DNA of 64,000 nt from Haloprofundus halobius (lineage in GTDB: Archaea > Halobacteriota > Halobacteria > Halobacteriales > Haloferacaceae): positions 1,364,001 to 1,428,000 of the forward strand of contig NZ_CP083666.1 of NCBI RefSeq assembly GCF_020097835.1, in the 5' to 3' direction. This document shows, in pieces, positions 8,307 to 16,640 of the stretch (position 1 is the first letter of the stretch; every line of letters begins with the position of its first letter). A model generated the notes under the pieces. The model searched no databases. It was not told where the DNA came from and saw only the letters and a list, made by a program, of their open reading frames with translations. A program made the position numbers and the translations under genes.

Positions 8307-10814
8307 CTACCCGGTGAGTTTCTCGCGCTCGGGGTCGAAGAGCGGTTCGTCGCGGACGGTCGCCCGGTACCGGTCGCCTTCGTAGCGGATAGCGACCGAC
8401 TGCCCCGGCTCGACGTACTCGGTCGGCAGGTAGCCGTAGGCGATCCCGGCGTCGACGGAGTAGCCGTAGTCAGCGCGCGCGACGTACCCGATCACCTCGT
8501 CGCCATCGTCGACGGGTGCGCCCGTCCCGACGACCACGCCCGAATCGTCGAGCGTCATGCAGGCGATCTTGCGGTCGACGCCGTCCGCTCGCACGTCGAG
8601 CAGCGCCTCCTTGCCGACGAAGTCGGTGTCGAGGTCGACCGCAAAGCCGAGACCCGCCTCGTAGGGGTCGTACTCGGGGGTGAGGTCCGTCCCCCACAGT
8701 CGGAACCCCTTCTCCATGCTCATCGAGTTGAGGGCGGCGTCGCCCATCGCGACCGCGCCGTGGTCCTCGCCGGCCTCCCAGACGCGGTCCCACAGCTCGG
8801 CGCCGTACTCCATCGGGGCGTACAGCTCCCACCCGAGTTCGCCGACGTACGAGACACGGAGCATCGTGATCGGGACGCTCCCGAGGTACGTCTCCCGGCA
8901 GCCGAAGAAGCCGAACGCGTCGTTCGAGAGGTCAGCCTCGACGAGGTCGTCGAGCGTTCGCCGGGCTGCCGGCCCCCAGACGCCCAGCCCGCAGCGCGCG
9001 GAGGTGCGGTCGACGACCGTGACGTCGTCAGGGGCCCGGTCGCGGATCCACCTGACGTGCTCGCTTCCCGAGATGCCGCCGCCGGTGAACGCGACGAAGC
9101 GGTTCTCGCCGAGGCGTGCGAGCGTCATATCCGCGAGGACGCCGCCCGCCTCGTTCAGCATCGTCGTGTACCGGACCCGACCGACGGGGACGTCCATATC
9201 GTTGCTGAACAGCCGCTGGACGAACGCCGGCGCACCGGCGCCGGATATCTCGACGACGGTGAAGGGCGTCAGGTCGTACAGCCCGACCCGGTCGCGCACC
9301 GCCAGGTGTTCGACGCCCTGGGCCTTCGACCAGTGGCGGCCGAGCCACCCCGAGCGGTCGGGGACGTCGTACTCCGTCAGCATCGCCTCGTTCGCCTCGT
9401 ACCACTGGGGGGACTCCCAGCCACCCGAGTCGTAGAACTCGGCGCCGAGCTCCCGCTGTCGCGGGTAGTACGGACTCCGGCGGAGTCCGCGTTCGCCCCG
9501 CGGCTGCGCCCGGGGGTGAGTGAGCTGGTACACCTCTCGATACTGCTGGCCGCCTCGGTCCCGAACGAACGCCCGCGAGCCGGAGTGCGGCTGGAACCGG
9601 GCGAGGTGCGCGTCCGTGACGTCCACGGGGTCGCCGTCGAGCCGGGGCGTCCCGTTCTCCATCCACTCGGCGACGACGTTGCCCGCGCCGCCGGACTGCG
9701 TCACCCAGATGGCGAGCGACCACCAGAGGCCGTCCACGCTCTCGCTCTCCCCGAGGATGGGCATCCCGTCTGGGGTGAAGCAGAACATACCGTTGATGCC
9801 CGACTCGAAGTCGGCGGTGCCGAGCGCGGGGACGAGTTCGCGGGCCGCGTCGGAGGCCGAGCGGTCGTGATCCGGGTGCGTGTTCTCGTAGAAGTGCTCG
9901 GCCGTGAACTCCCGGAGCGAGGGGTACTCCAGGCCGAGGTCGTCGAGTTTCTCGGGACCGTAGATGTCCGCCGGGTCGACGAGCAGCGGCTCGTGGTTGT
10001 ACGAGCCGACCCCGTAGGACTCGCCGTGCTGGCGGAAGTACAGCGAGTAGTCCTGGTGGCGGAGCAGCGGCTGTTCGATCCCCCGGTCGGCCTCCGCGAG
10101 TTCGTCCAGCGGTTCGGAGACGAGGTACTGGTGGGCGCACGGAACCAGGGGGACGTCGGCGCCCACCATGTCGCCGAACAGCGGTCCCCAGATGTTGGTC
10201 GCCACGAGCACCTCGTCGCACTCGATCCGCCCGCGGTCGGTGACGACCGCTCGCACCTCGCCGTCCGCGGTTTCGACATCCGTCACCTCGGTCTCGCCGT
10301 AGAACGCCGTTCCGGCCGCGTCTCGCGCACGTTCGGCCATCGTCTCGGAGACGTCGACCGCGTGGGCCTTCCCGTCCGAAGGGACGTAGTAGCCGCCGCG
10401 GACGACCGACTCGTCGATCTGAGGGATCCGCTCTTTTACCTCCGCCGCCGAGAGCAGTTCACCGCCCTCGATCCCGTACGACTGGCCCCACTCGCGCTTG
10501 CGCTTGAGAAAGTTCCAGCGGTCTTCGGTGGCGGCGACCTCGATACCCCCGCACTCCCGGAAGCCGTCGAGTTCGGAGTAGAGATCGCGGGTGTACGACG
10601 CGAGCTTCGTCATCAACTTGTTCCCGCTCGTCTGGAACACCAGTCCGGGCGCGTGGGAGGTCGACCCACCGGTCTCGAAGAGCGGCCCGCGGTCGACGAC
10701 GACCACGTCCTCGCGACCGAGTCTCGCCAGGTGGTACGCGGCGCTACAGCCGACGCAACCGGCGCCGACGATGACTGTTCCCGCAGTCTCCGGCAGAGTG
10801 GTCCCTGTGCTCAT
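8307..10814 (-). CDS. FAD-dependent dimethylglycine/sarcosine demethylase with GcvT domain
   Basis: This 835-residue protein has two parts. The N-terminal half is a DAO-type FAD oxidoreductase with GAGCVGCSAA near residue 17 and STSHAPGL, whose His54 matches the histidine that binds FAD covalently in dimethylglycine dehydrogenase. The C-terminal half is a GcvT-like folate-binding aminomethyltransferase domain. Family members oxidise N-methyl groups of dimethylglycine or sarcosine and pass the methylene to tetrahydrofolate. I start at the ATG at 10814 because TATA-like CTTATC lies at about 10843-10849. A longer in-frame start at 10874 is less likely. It heads an operon with the dehydratase. 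Confidence 0.9.
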   Translation of the reverse strand: MSTGTTLPETAGTVIVGAGCVGCSAAYHLARLGREDVVVVDRGPLFETGGSTSHAPGLVFQTSGNKLMTKLASYTRDLYSELDGFRECGGIEVAATEDRWNFLKRKREWGQSYGIEGGELLSAAEVKERIPQIDESVVRGGYYVPSDGKAHAVDVSETMAERARDAAGTAFYGETEVTDVETADGEVRAVVTDRGRIECDEVLVATNIWGPLFGDMVGADVPLVPCAHQYLVSEPLDELAEADRGIEQPLLRHQDYSLYFRQHGESYGVGSYNHEPLLVDPADIYGPEKLDDLGLEYPSLREFTAEHFYENTHPDHDRSASDAARELVPALGTADFESGINGMFCFTPDGMPILGESESVDGLWWSLAIWVTQSGGAGNVVAEWMENGTPRLDGDPVDVTDAHLARFQPHSGSRAFVRDRGGQQYREVYQLTHPRAQPRGERGLRRSPYYPRQRELGAEFYDSGGWESPQWYEANEAMLTEYDVPDRSGWLGRHWSKAQGVEHLAVRDRVGLYDLTPFTVVEISGAGAPAFVQRLFSNDMDVPVGRVRYTTMLNEAGGVLADMTLARLGENRFVAFTGGGISGSEHVRWIRDRAPDDVTVVDRTSARCGLGVWGPAARRTLDDLVEADLSNDAFGFFGCRETYLGSVPITMLRVSYVGELGWELYAPMEYGAELWDRVWEAGEDHGAVAMGDAALNSMSMEKGFRLWGTDLTPEYDPYEAGLGFAVDLDTDFVGKEALLDVRADGVDRKIACMTLDDSGVVVGTGAPVDDGDEVIGYVARADYGYSVDAGIAYGYLPTEYVEPGQSVAIRYEGDRYRATVRDEPLFDPEREKLTG

Positions 10815-10990
10815 GTGACGTACTCCGATGGTCCGTTCCCACCGATAAGTGTCGGTGTGAACTACCTGTGGCATTTACGGCAACGGCGCAGCAGCGACAG
10901 TAAGTGCGGTCCCCGGTGTCCCGTCGTCGACCACGCTCGTCGGTGATTTCGACAGTTCGGCGAGTCCGTCCATCGACCGTCAGTCGGCCG

Positions 10991-12133
10991 TCAGTCGAAT
11001 CGGTCGAATCGGAACATCTCGATCGGGTGGTCCGTCTCCCCGTCGACCGCGAGGTCGGCCAGCACCTCGCCGACGACGCTCGCGAATTTGAAGCCGTGTC
11101 CGGAGAAGCCCGCGCCGACGGCCACCTGCGGGTGCTCCGGGAGCGTGTCGAGAATGAAGTGTTCGTCCGGAGAGTTGGTGAACATGCACGTGGCGAGCCG
11201 CATCGTCGGTCCCGCGCCCTCGGGGAAGTACCGCTCGGCGAACGAGTGCAGGAGCGCCTCGTCCTCCGGGTCGGGCTCGGTGTTCCACTCGTCCGGGTCG
11301 ACCTGCTCGTCGCGGTGGTGATACTTTCCGAGTTTCATCCCCGGGACGTCGTAGACGGGCAGGCCGTAGAACCGGCCTTCGGGGACCGAGAGGTTCCAGA
11401 CGGGGAACTCCGCGGGCTGGAACAGACGCGGCGTCTTCGGCTGGAACCACGCGAGCACCTGCCGCTCCGGGACCGCGAGCCCGTCGAGCGCGTCGGCGAA
11501 CTTACAGTTCCACGCGCCGGCGGCCAGCACGAGCCGGTCCGCCTCGTACGTGGCGTCCGCCGTTTCGACGCGAACGCCGCCGTCGGGCGTCTCTTCCCAT
11601 CCGTCGACCGGCTCGCGGGCGCGAATCTCCGCGCCCTCCCGCTGGGCGGCTTCGACGTGGGCGACGATGGCCTGCTCGGGGACGACGAAGCCGCCGTCCG
11701 GCTGGTAGAGCGCCAGGTAGTTGTCCGGGAGCGCGTAGCCGGGGAAGCGCTCGCCGAGTTCGGCGCCCGTGAGCACCTCGTGGGGGATGTCGTACTCCTC
11801 GCAGGAACGTAACGAGCCCTCGAAGACGACGTTCCCTTCGGGTGCGGCGTCGACGGAGCCGGTTCGATGGATGACCGGCCGTCCCGACCGCTCCGCCAGG
11901 TCGTCCCAGAGTTCGTAGGCGCGTTCGATCAGCGGAATGTAGGACGGGTGCTCGTAGTAGGCGCGCCGGATGATCCGCGTGATTCCGTGCGAAGAGCCGT
12001 GCGTGTGCGGGACGTCGTACCGTTCGAGCCCCAGCACGTCCAGCCCGCGTCTCGCGAGGTGGTAGCTCGCAGCGCTGCCCATCCCCCCGACGCCGAGCAC
12101 GATCGCGTCGCGTCGATCGGTCGCCTCGTTCAT
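10991..12133 (-). CDS. solA: Monomeric sarcosine oxidase family FAD enzyme
   Basis: This 380-residue flavoprotein matches the monomeric sarcosine oxidase/N-methyltryptophan oxidase family in length and motifs. It has the dinucleotide fold LGVGGMGSAA near residue 12, SHGITRIIRRAY near residue 48, and a covalent-flavin motif with Cys316 in TCMFTNSPDEHF, equivalent to Cys315 of the bacterial enzyme. It should oxidise sarcosine to glycine, releasing formaldehyde and hydrogen peroxide. A TATA-like AACTATG at about 12160-12167 supports the ATG at 12133. The gene is divergent from the Rieske gene. The symbol is by family resemblance only; N-methyltryptophan or other N-methyl amino acids are alternatives. 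Confidence 0.88.
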   Translation of the reverse strand: MNEATDRRDAIVLGVGGMGSAASYHLARRGLDVLGLERYDVPHTHGSSHGITRIIRRAYYEHPSYIPLIERAYELWDDLAERSGRPVIHRTGSVDAAPEGNVVFEGSLRSCEEYDIPHEVLTGAELGERFPGYALPDNYLALYQPDGGFVVPEQAIVAHVEAAQREGAEIRAREPVDGWEETPDGGVRVETADATYEADRLVLAAGAWNCKFADALDGLAVPERQVLAWFQPKTPRLFQPAEFPVWNLSVPEGRFYGLPVYDVPGMKLGKYHHRDEQVDPDEWNTEPDPEDEALLHSFAERYFPEGAGPTMRLATCMFTNSPDEHFILDTLPEHPQVAVGAGFSGHGFKFASVVGEVLADLAVDGETDHPIEMFRFDRFD

Positions 12134-12135
12134 AC

Positions 12136-12155
12136 GACCGCCTTCGCGGGCGGTC
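12136..12155. promoter_or_regulatory. Inverted repeat over the sarcosine oxidase start region
   Basis: GACCGCC and GGCGGTC are perfect 7-bp arms around a 6-nt spacer. They lie between the TATA-like box and the ATG, where a bound protein would block transcription initiation. An operator role is inferred from that position; being GC-rich, the symmetry could also be chance. Confidence 0.35.
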
Positions 12156-12439
12156 ACCTCATAGTTTGGGCTAGCGTACCACACATTATTTTAGGCTGAA
12201 GCCGAGCCGCCCGTCGCTGTCGGCGCGGACCGCCGCACCCAGGGTCGCCGGGACCGGAAACCGCGCCCCTCCGACCGCCGTTCACTCACGTCGCCGTTTA
12301 CACTCGTCGCGTTAACCGGGTCGGACCCACTCGGAGGTTCCGGAGACCCCGCTTCGTGGATCGGTCGGCGTTCCGAGCGGACCGATCGCGACCCTCGTGA
12401 GCGAGGGACGTGACCCGAACAACCGTGGGGACTTAAACG

Positions 12440-12450
12440 GATACGGTATC
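12440..12450. promoter_or_regulatory. Palindrome between the TATA box and start of the Rieske gene
   Basis: GATACGGTATC is a perfect 5-1-5 palindrome directly after the TATA-like TTAAAC and 14 nt before the ATG at 12465. This is the usual place for an archaeal repressor site. The function is inferred from position. Confidence 0.4.
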
Positions 12451-12464
12451 TGCGATGAACTTTT

Positions 12465-13631
12465 ATGACTGAATCTGAGCACCGTTCGCACATGACACGG
12501 TGGAACGACGGCACCGACGAGATCAGCGCGGTCAGTCCGGACATCACCGACGAAACGAACGCCCTGCCGGCGAAGTACTTCACCGACCCCGACGTCTGGG
12601 AGCTGGAGAAGGAGAAGGTGTTCTCGCGGTACTGGGTGTACGCTGGGCACGCGAACAGTATCCCGGAGCCTGGCGACTTCTTCACCCGAACGGTGGGGGA
12701 CAAGCAGGTCATCGTCGTCCGCGCCCGCGACGGCGAAGTACGGGCGTACTTCAACGTCTGCGCGCACCGGGGATCGAAGATGGTCGACGACACCCCGATG
12801 ACCGATCCGGGAAACATGGGTCGCATCCGGTGTCCGTACCACCTCTGGACGTACGACCTCGACGGGACCCTCTCGAGTACGCCGAAGAGCTTCGAGGAGG
12901 CGAGTCTGAATCCGGACCTCGAAGACGACGACGTCCGGAAACTCGACGCCGAGAGGAACGGCCTGATGGAGGTAACGACGGACAGCATCGGCCCGCTCGT
13001 CTTCCTGAACTTCGACGACGACCCGATGCCGCTGGAGGAGCAGACGGGGAAGATGAAGCGGGAGCTCGAAACGCTGCCGCTCGATGAGTACGTCCTCGCC
13101 CGTCGTATCGTCTCCGAGGTCGAGTGCAACTGGAAGACCTTCGGCGGAAACTACTCGGAGTGCGACCACTGCGAGGCGAACCACCAGGATTGGATCCGTG
13201 GTATCCAGCTCGACGAGTCCGAACTCGAAGTCAACGACTACCACTGGGTGCTCCACTACACCCACGAGGAGGACGTCGACGACGAGATGCGCATCCACGA
13301 GGAGCACGAGGCCAAGTTCTACTACCTCTGGCCGAACTTCACAGTCAACATGTACGGGACCGCCGACGGCTACGGCACCTACATCATCGACCCCATCGAC
13401 GAGGGACGGTTCAACCTCGTGGCCGACTACTACTTCAGGGAGGCCGACCTCTCCGCCGAGGAGCAGGAGTTCATCCGGACGAGCAGGCAGCTCCAGGAGG
13501 AGGACTTCGAGCTCGTCGAGCGGCAGTACGCGGGAATGAAGATGGGTGCGATCGGCCAGGCACAGCTCGGCCCGAACGAGCACACCCTCCACAAGTTCCA
13601 CAGGCTCGCCCAAGAGGCGTACAACGCGTAG
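12465..13631 (+). CDS. gbcA: Rieske non-haem iron monooxygenase, glycine-betaine demethylase GbcA-like
   Basis: This 388-residue protein is a ring-hydroxylating-dioxygenase-type alpha subunit. The Rieske cluster ligands are C99-x-H101 and C123-x2-H126. The catalytic iron motif DHCEANH near residues 234-240 supplies two histidines. GbcA and choline monooxygenase share this layout and oxidise N-methyl groups of quaternary amines. With sarcosine oxidase, a dimethylglycine demethylase and a BCCT carrier next to it, conversion of glycine betaine to dimethylglycine is the best prediction. No reductase partner (GbcB) gene is adjacent. The ATG at 12465 is supported by the TATA box 26-33 nt upstream. 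Confidence 0.82.
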   Translation: MTESEHRSHMTRWNDGTDEISAVSPDITDETNALPAKYFTDPDVWELEKEKVFSRYWVYAGHANSIPEPGDFFTRTVGDKQVIVVRARDGEVRAYFNVCAHRGSKMVDDTPMTDPGNMGRIRCPYHLWTYDLDGTLSSTPKSFEEASLNPDLEDDDVRKLDAERNGLMEVTTDSIGPLVFLNFDDDPMPLEEQTGKMKRELETLPLDEYVLARRIVSEVECNWKTFGGNYSECDHCEANHQDWIRGIQLDESELEVNDYHWVLHYTHEEDVDDEMRIHEEHEAKFYYLWPNFTVNMYGTADGYGTYIIDPIDEGRFNLVADYYFREADLSAEEQEFIRTSRQLQEEDFELVERQYAGMKMGAIGQAQLGPNEHTLHKFHRLAQEAYNA

Positions 13632-13652
13632 TCCGGGCGGGAGAGAACGAAC

Positions 13653-14009
13653 ATGACCCAACAGAGACGAGCCGCGTTCGCCGTCGCGTGTTCCGAGTGT
13701 GAGGTACTCAAAGAGGTGGACGATCCGAACGAAGGAGTGGCGTTCTATCGGCGCCACCACGCGCTCACCGGCCACGACGTCGAGTGGGAGCGGATCGACT
13801 TCGACGCCGGTGACGTTCCGTCGGGCGATCTGAAGGCGGTCGTCCGCGAACTGGAACGACGCTACGACGGTGGCGTCCCCGTCGGGGTCGTCACCGCCGC
13901 GATGAGCGAGCAGCGCGCGTCGATGCGCGAAACCCTCGACGGCCTGCGCGAACTGCGGATGAACGGTGAACTGTACGAACCACGCGACGACCACCTCAGC
14001 GCGCTCTGA
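13653..14009 (+). CDS. Small uncharacterised protein with winged-helix-like C-terminus
   Basis: This 118-residue protein starts 21 nt after the Rieske gene on the same strand and is probably cotranscribed. Near its N-terminus it has CSEC (about residues 13-16) and, further on, HHALTGH, which together could bind a metal. The C-terminal 40 residues (MRETLDGLRELRMNGELYEPRDDHL) resemble the winged-helix tail seen at the end of haloarchaeal MCM helicases and some regulators. It may be a regulator or an accessory metal protein of the betaine island. I do not recognise a named family. Confidence 0.7.
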   Translation: MTQQRRAAFAVACSECEVLKEVDDPNEGVAFYRRHHALTGHDVEWERIDFDAGDVPSGDLKAVVRELERRYDGGVPVGVVTAAMSEQRASMRETLDGLRELRMNGELYEPRDDHLSAL

Positions 14010-14054
14010 CGCGGCTATCCGCTGCCTTTGGTGTCTCCAGACGGCCTCCGATCG

Positions 14055-14708
14055 TCACTCGTCGACGAGCGTCGACTCGATGAGTTTTCCCGTGCCCCGG
14101 CGGAGCCGGCCCCCCATAGCGGTCGGAGAGATGTCGAGTTCCGCGGCGAGGTCTTCGAGCGACGTTTCGCGGGGCTCCTCGAAGTACCCGTCCTCGTACG
14201 CGGCGACCAGCGCCTCTCTCTGCGCGTCGGTCACTCCCGTCGGCCCGCCGACGGTCCACTCGTCCTGCCGGAAGAGCCGGTAGAGTTCGAACGAGATGCC
14301 GCGGTCCCCGCAGAACTCCCACAGCTCGGCGAGCGCTTCGCGGTCGGGGAGGTGGAGGCGCACGGTCCACCCCTGCTCGTCGCTCTTGGCTTCGAGCATC
14401 AGACCGCCGACTTTCGTCGTCTCCGGCGAGAGCAGAATCGCCCCGTCCGTGTGACGGAGTCGGTAGATCCGCGTGGCGTTCGACTCGGCTATCAGGAGCG
14501 ACTCCGAGACGGTATCGTCCGCCTCCAGCGCCGAGTCGAATTCGCCGAACTCCCCGTCTTCGGCCTCGACGAGGAAGAAGAACATCCCCGTCTCGGAATC
14601 GGTCGTCGAGTGGGGGACGACCTGGACCGAAACGTCTCTCACCGCTCGAATCGTCGGCACCAGCGCGAGGTCGGGATGGGAGACGGAAGCGATTGCGATC
14701 AGACTCAT
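14055..14708 (-). CDS. Bacterio-opsin-activator-type HTH regulator
   Basis: This 217-residue protein has the architecture of haloarchaeal bat-like regulators. A GAF/BAT-like sensory region covers about residues 1-150, and an HTH-10 DNA-binding domain fills the last 55 residues (TDAQREALVAAYEDGYFEEP followed by the recognition helix in AAELDISPTAMGGRL). It is convergent with the Rieske operon and separated from its end by 45 nt. Its place at the edge of the island makes it the leading candidate to control the betaine genes, probably in response to a pathway metabolite. The ligand and target sites are unknown. Confidence 0.88.
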   Translation of the reverse strand: MSLIAIASVSHPDLALVPTIRAVRDVSVQVVPHSTTDSETGMFFFLVEAEDGEFGEFDSALEADDTVSESLLIAESNATRIYRLRHTDGAILLSPETTKVGGLMLEAKSDEQGWTVRLHLPDREALAELWEFCGDRGISFELYRLFRQDEWTVGGPTGVTDAQREALVAAYEDGYFEEPRETSLEDLAAELDISPTAMGGRLRRGTGKLIESTLVDE

Positions 14709-14914
14709 GGATCTCCGTCGGTCGGTCGAGTTGTCGACCCAGCTTCCGCGGCTGCCTTCGGGCGAACGGATTGGTTCGCCGCCGGTGTCCGCTCGCTCGA
14801 ATCGGCGGCGCTCTCGCTGGCCTCGCTCGGCTCCGCCCCGGCGAACGTCGTGTGTGAATTCATACCACGGCTGAACTATCGACGCACCGGTTTTTAGTCG
14901 TTTGGACAGTAGGC

Positions 14915-15093
14915 GGTTCGTCTCCTGTGTCGAGCGCGTTCGCGAAGCGGTTCGTGCCGTCGCAGAGGTCGGTATCGTTCCGTTCTTTGCGACCGTTCTC
15001 GCTCAGAAATCGGAGGACGACCGCCGGGAGGTCGTAGTCGGCGGGGATATCCCCCTCGAACGACGCCAGTTCGTCATCGTACGCAAGTGCCAT
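14915..15093 (-). pseudogene. Truncated duplicate of the acyl-CoA synthetase N-terminus
   Basis: The minus-strand translation begins MALAYDDELASFEGDIPADY and matches the first 62 or so residues of the acyl-CoA synthetase at 1829-3445. A 12-codon in-frame deletion removes the segment after PAVV, and similarity stops after NRFANALD. DNA identity is high over blocks such as CGAACGACGCCAGTTCGTC, and the promoter-side block AATCATTCGGGT is also shared (3473-3485 and 15120-15131). This is therefore a copied and decayed gene fragment that includes upstream DNA. The open frame continues to 14860 without homology. Confidence 0.85.
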
Positions 15094-15214
15094 GCCGACA
15101 GGTCGCAATCGTGTCGGTTAATCATTCGGGTTAGTGCAGTCGGTGGGTCAGGCGGTTCGAAACTGACGGTAGTCGACACATTACAACGAGACGATAGATG
15201 GTCCGAGGGGATAG

Positions 15215-16573
15215 ATGACCGAAACGGACCTCCGACTGTTCGGTTCGATACACGCCGACAGACGCGGCAAGGTCGCCGCCGAACTCGCCGAGTTCGCCGA
15301 CGGCGTCGACGCGCTGTTCGTGGAGATGCCCGCGACGAACGTGACGTACGGTACGTATCTTCGGGCGTTCTGTCGCACGCCACTCGTCGGTCTCGGACTC
15401 GTGCTCGCGATGCTCGTTCACTACCCTGTGTACGCCCTCCTCCAGCGCAGTCCGCACAGCGTGGAGCGACTGGCCGTCGCGGAACTCGTCGAGGAGTGGG
15501 GCGTGAACGTTCACGGCGTCGACGACGACCATCCGGTCGTCTTCCTCGCCGACGCCGGGCCGAAGTGGATACTGCCCAACTGGACGGCGCTCGCGGCGCT
15601 GTTGGTCTACGACCGCTCCGGAGCCCTCGCCACAGTCGCGCTGCTCGTCGGTGCGTTCGCCGGTCTCCAGTTGGTCGCACTCTACGCCACCCGCCTCTGG
15701 GCGGTGGTGACGCTCCCGCTGTGTCTGCTGGTTCTCCACGAACTCGTCCTCGGACCGAGGGCTTCGACGGCCGCCGTCGGCGTCGTCGCCGTCGGATTTC
15801 TGTCGCTCGTGCTCGTCGGTATCGACACCCGAAACGAGACGATGGTCGACCGCATCGCCGAGGTGTCGGCCGATCGTGGCTACGAAGACGTCTGTCTCAC
15901 GACCGGAAACGCACACCTCTCGGGGTTGCTCGACTCCGACGACGTCGACGTTCGCGTCTCGAAGGTGCACACCTCGAAGTGGCTTCGCCGGTCGGCGGAG
16001 ACAGTCGAGAATCCCGAGCCGACGGGAGCGTCCGGTCCCGAAACCGTCGGAGACGTCGGGACCGAACAGCACGTCCTCGGCGCTCGAATCGGCGCGGCAG
16101 TCGTCGACGGCGTCGTCACGCTCGTGGTTGGGTTCGTGTTATTCGTGGGAATGGGTCTCGCTGTGTCGGGCCTCTCCGAATCAGCGTTTCTGAGTCGGAT
16201 GATGGCGGGCGTGGGTATCATGAGCGGGTTCGTCGTCACACCGACGCTCGCGGCGGTGCTGTACGGCTACGTCGCCGAACACCGGTACGGTCGGACTCTC
16301 GGAAAGCGACTGTTCGGCCTCGTCGTCGTCGGCACGGACGGGACCCGCTGTACTCGCCGCGCCGCGGCGCTTCGGAACCTGCTTCGGCCCGTCGACTTCG
16401 TCTTCCTCTATACGGTGGGCTTCGTGACGATGCTCGCCACGCCGCGGCGGCAACGACTCGGTGACCTCGTCGCGGGAACGACGGTGGTCCGCGCAGCCGA
16501 GACGAGCGTCCCAGTTCGGTCGCCGACGAGGCGGAAGACGGTTCGCTCCCGACCCGAGAGCGGTTCCGACTGA
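15215..16573 (+). CDS. TraB-like/RDD fusion membrane protein, copy 1
   Basis: This 452-residue protein joins two domains. The N-terminal part (about 1-240) has LFGSIHADRRGKVAAEL and DALFVEMP, then membrane segments, then ETMVDRI and a terminal GNAHLSGL; this pattern recalls TraB/PrgY proteins. The C-terminal part (about 285-430) is an RDD domain, with an arginine in GARIGAA, GRTLGKRLFGL and QRLGDLVAGT. RDD domains occur in membrane proteins, some linked to ion exchange; the function here is unknown. A close paralogue starts 68 nt after its stop. The ATG at 15215 directly precedes the conserved start of the first domain. Confidence 0.75.
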   Translation: MTETDLRLFGSIHADRRGKVAAELAEFADGVDALFVEMPATNVTYGTYLRAFCRTPLVGLGLVLAMLVHYPVYALLQRSPHSVERLAVAELVEEWGVNVHGVDDDHPVVFLADAGPKWILPNWTALAALLVYDRSGALATVALLVGAFAGLQLVALYATRLWAVVTLPLCLLVLHELVLGPRASTAAVGVVAVGFLSLVLVGIDTRNETMVDRIAEVSADRGYEDVCLTTGNAHLSGLLDSDDVDVRVSKVHTSKWLRRSAETVENPEPTGASGPETVGDVGTEQHVLGARIGAAVVDGVVTLVVGFVLFVGMGLAVSGLSESAFLSRMMAGVGIMSGFVVTPTLAAVLYGYVAEHRYGRTLGKRLFGLVVVGTDGTRCTRRAAALRNLLRPVDFVFLYTVGFVTMLATPRRQRLGDLVAGTTVVRAAETSVPVRSPTRRKTVRSRPESGSD

Positions 16574-16640
16574 GACGCTCTCCGTCGGCGGGGATTCCGA
16601 AAGATTACTCAGTACGAACTACATCGTCGCTGTCAGAGCG

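Larger units (their letters stand above)
12134..12464. promoter_or_regulatory. Divergent promoter region between sarcosine oxidase and Rieske genes
   Basis: These 331 nt hold no gene. For the plus strand, ACTTAAACG at about 12431-12439 is 26-33 nt before the Rieske ATG. For the minus strand, AACTATG at about 12160-12167 serves the oxidase, and a second AT-rich block (TAAAATAATG) lies around 12180-12192. Both promoters imply leaderless or very short-leader transcripts. Symmetric elements at 12136-12155 and 12440-12450 lie at each end. Confidence 0.5.

Noticed and set aside
7986-10946. A 986-codon plus-strand open frame over the dehydratase and demethylase genes
   Set aside because: It is antisense to well-supported genes, Arg/Val/Asp-rich without domain motifs, and arises from GC-rich codon use of the opposite strand.
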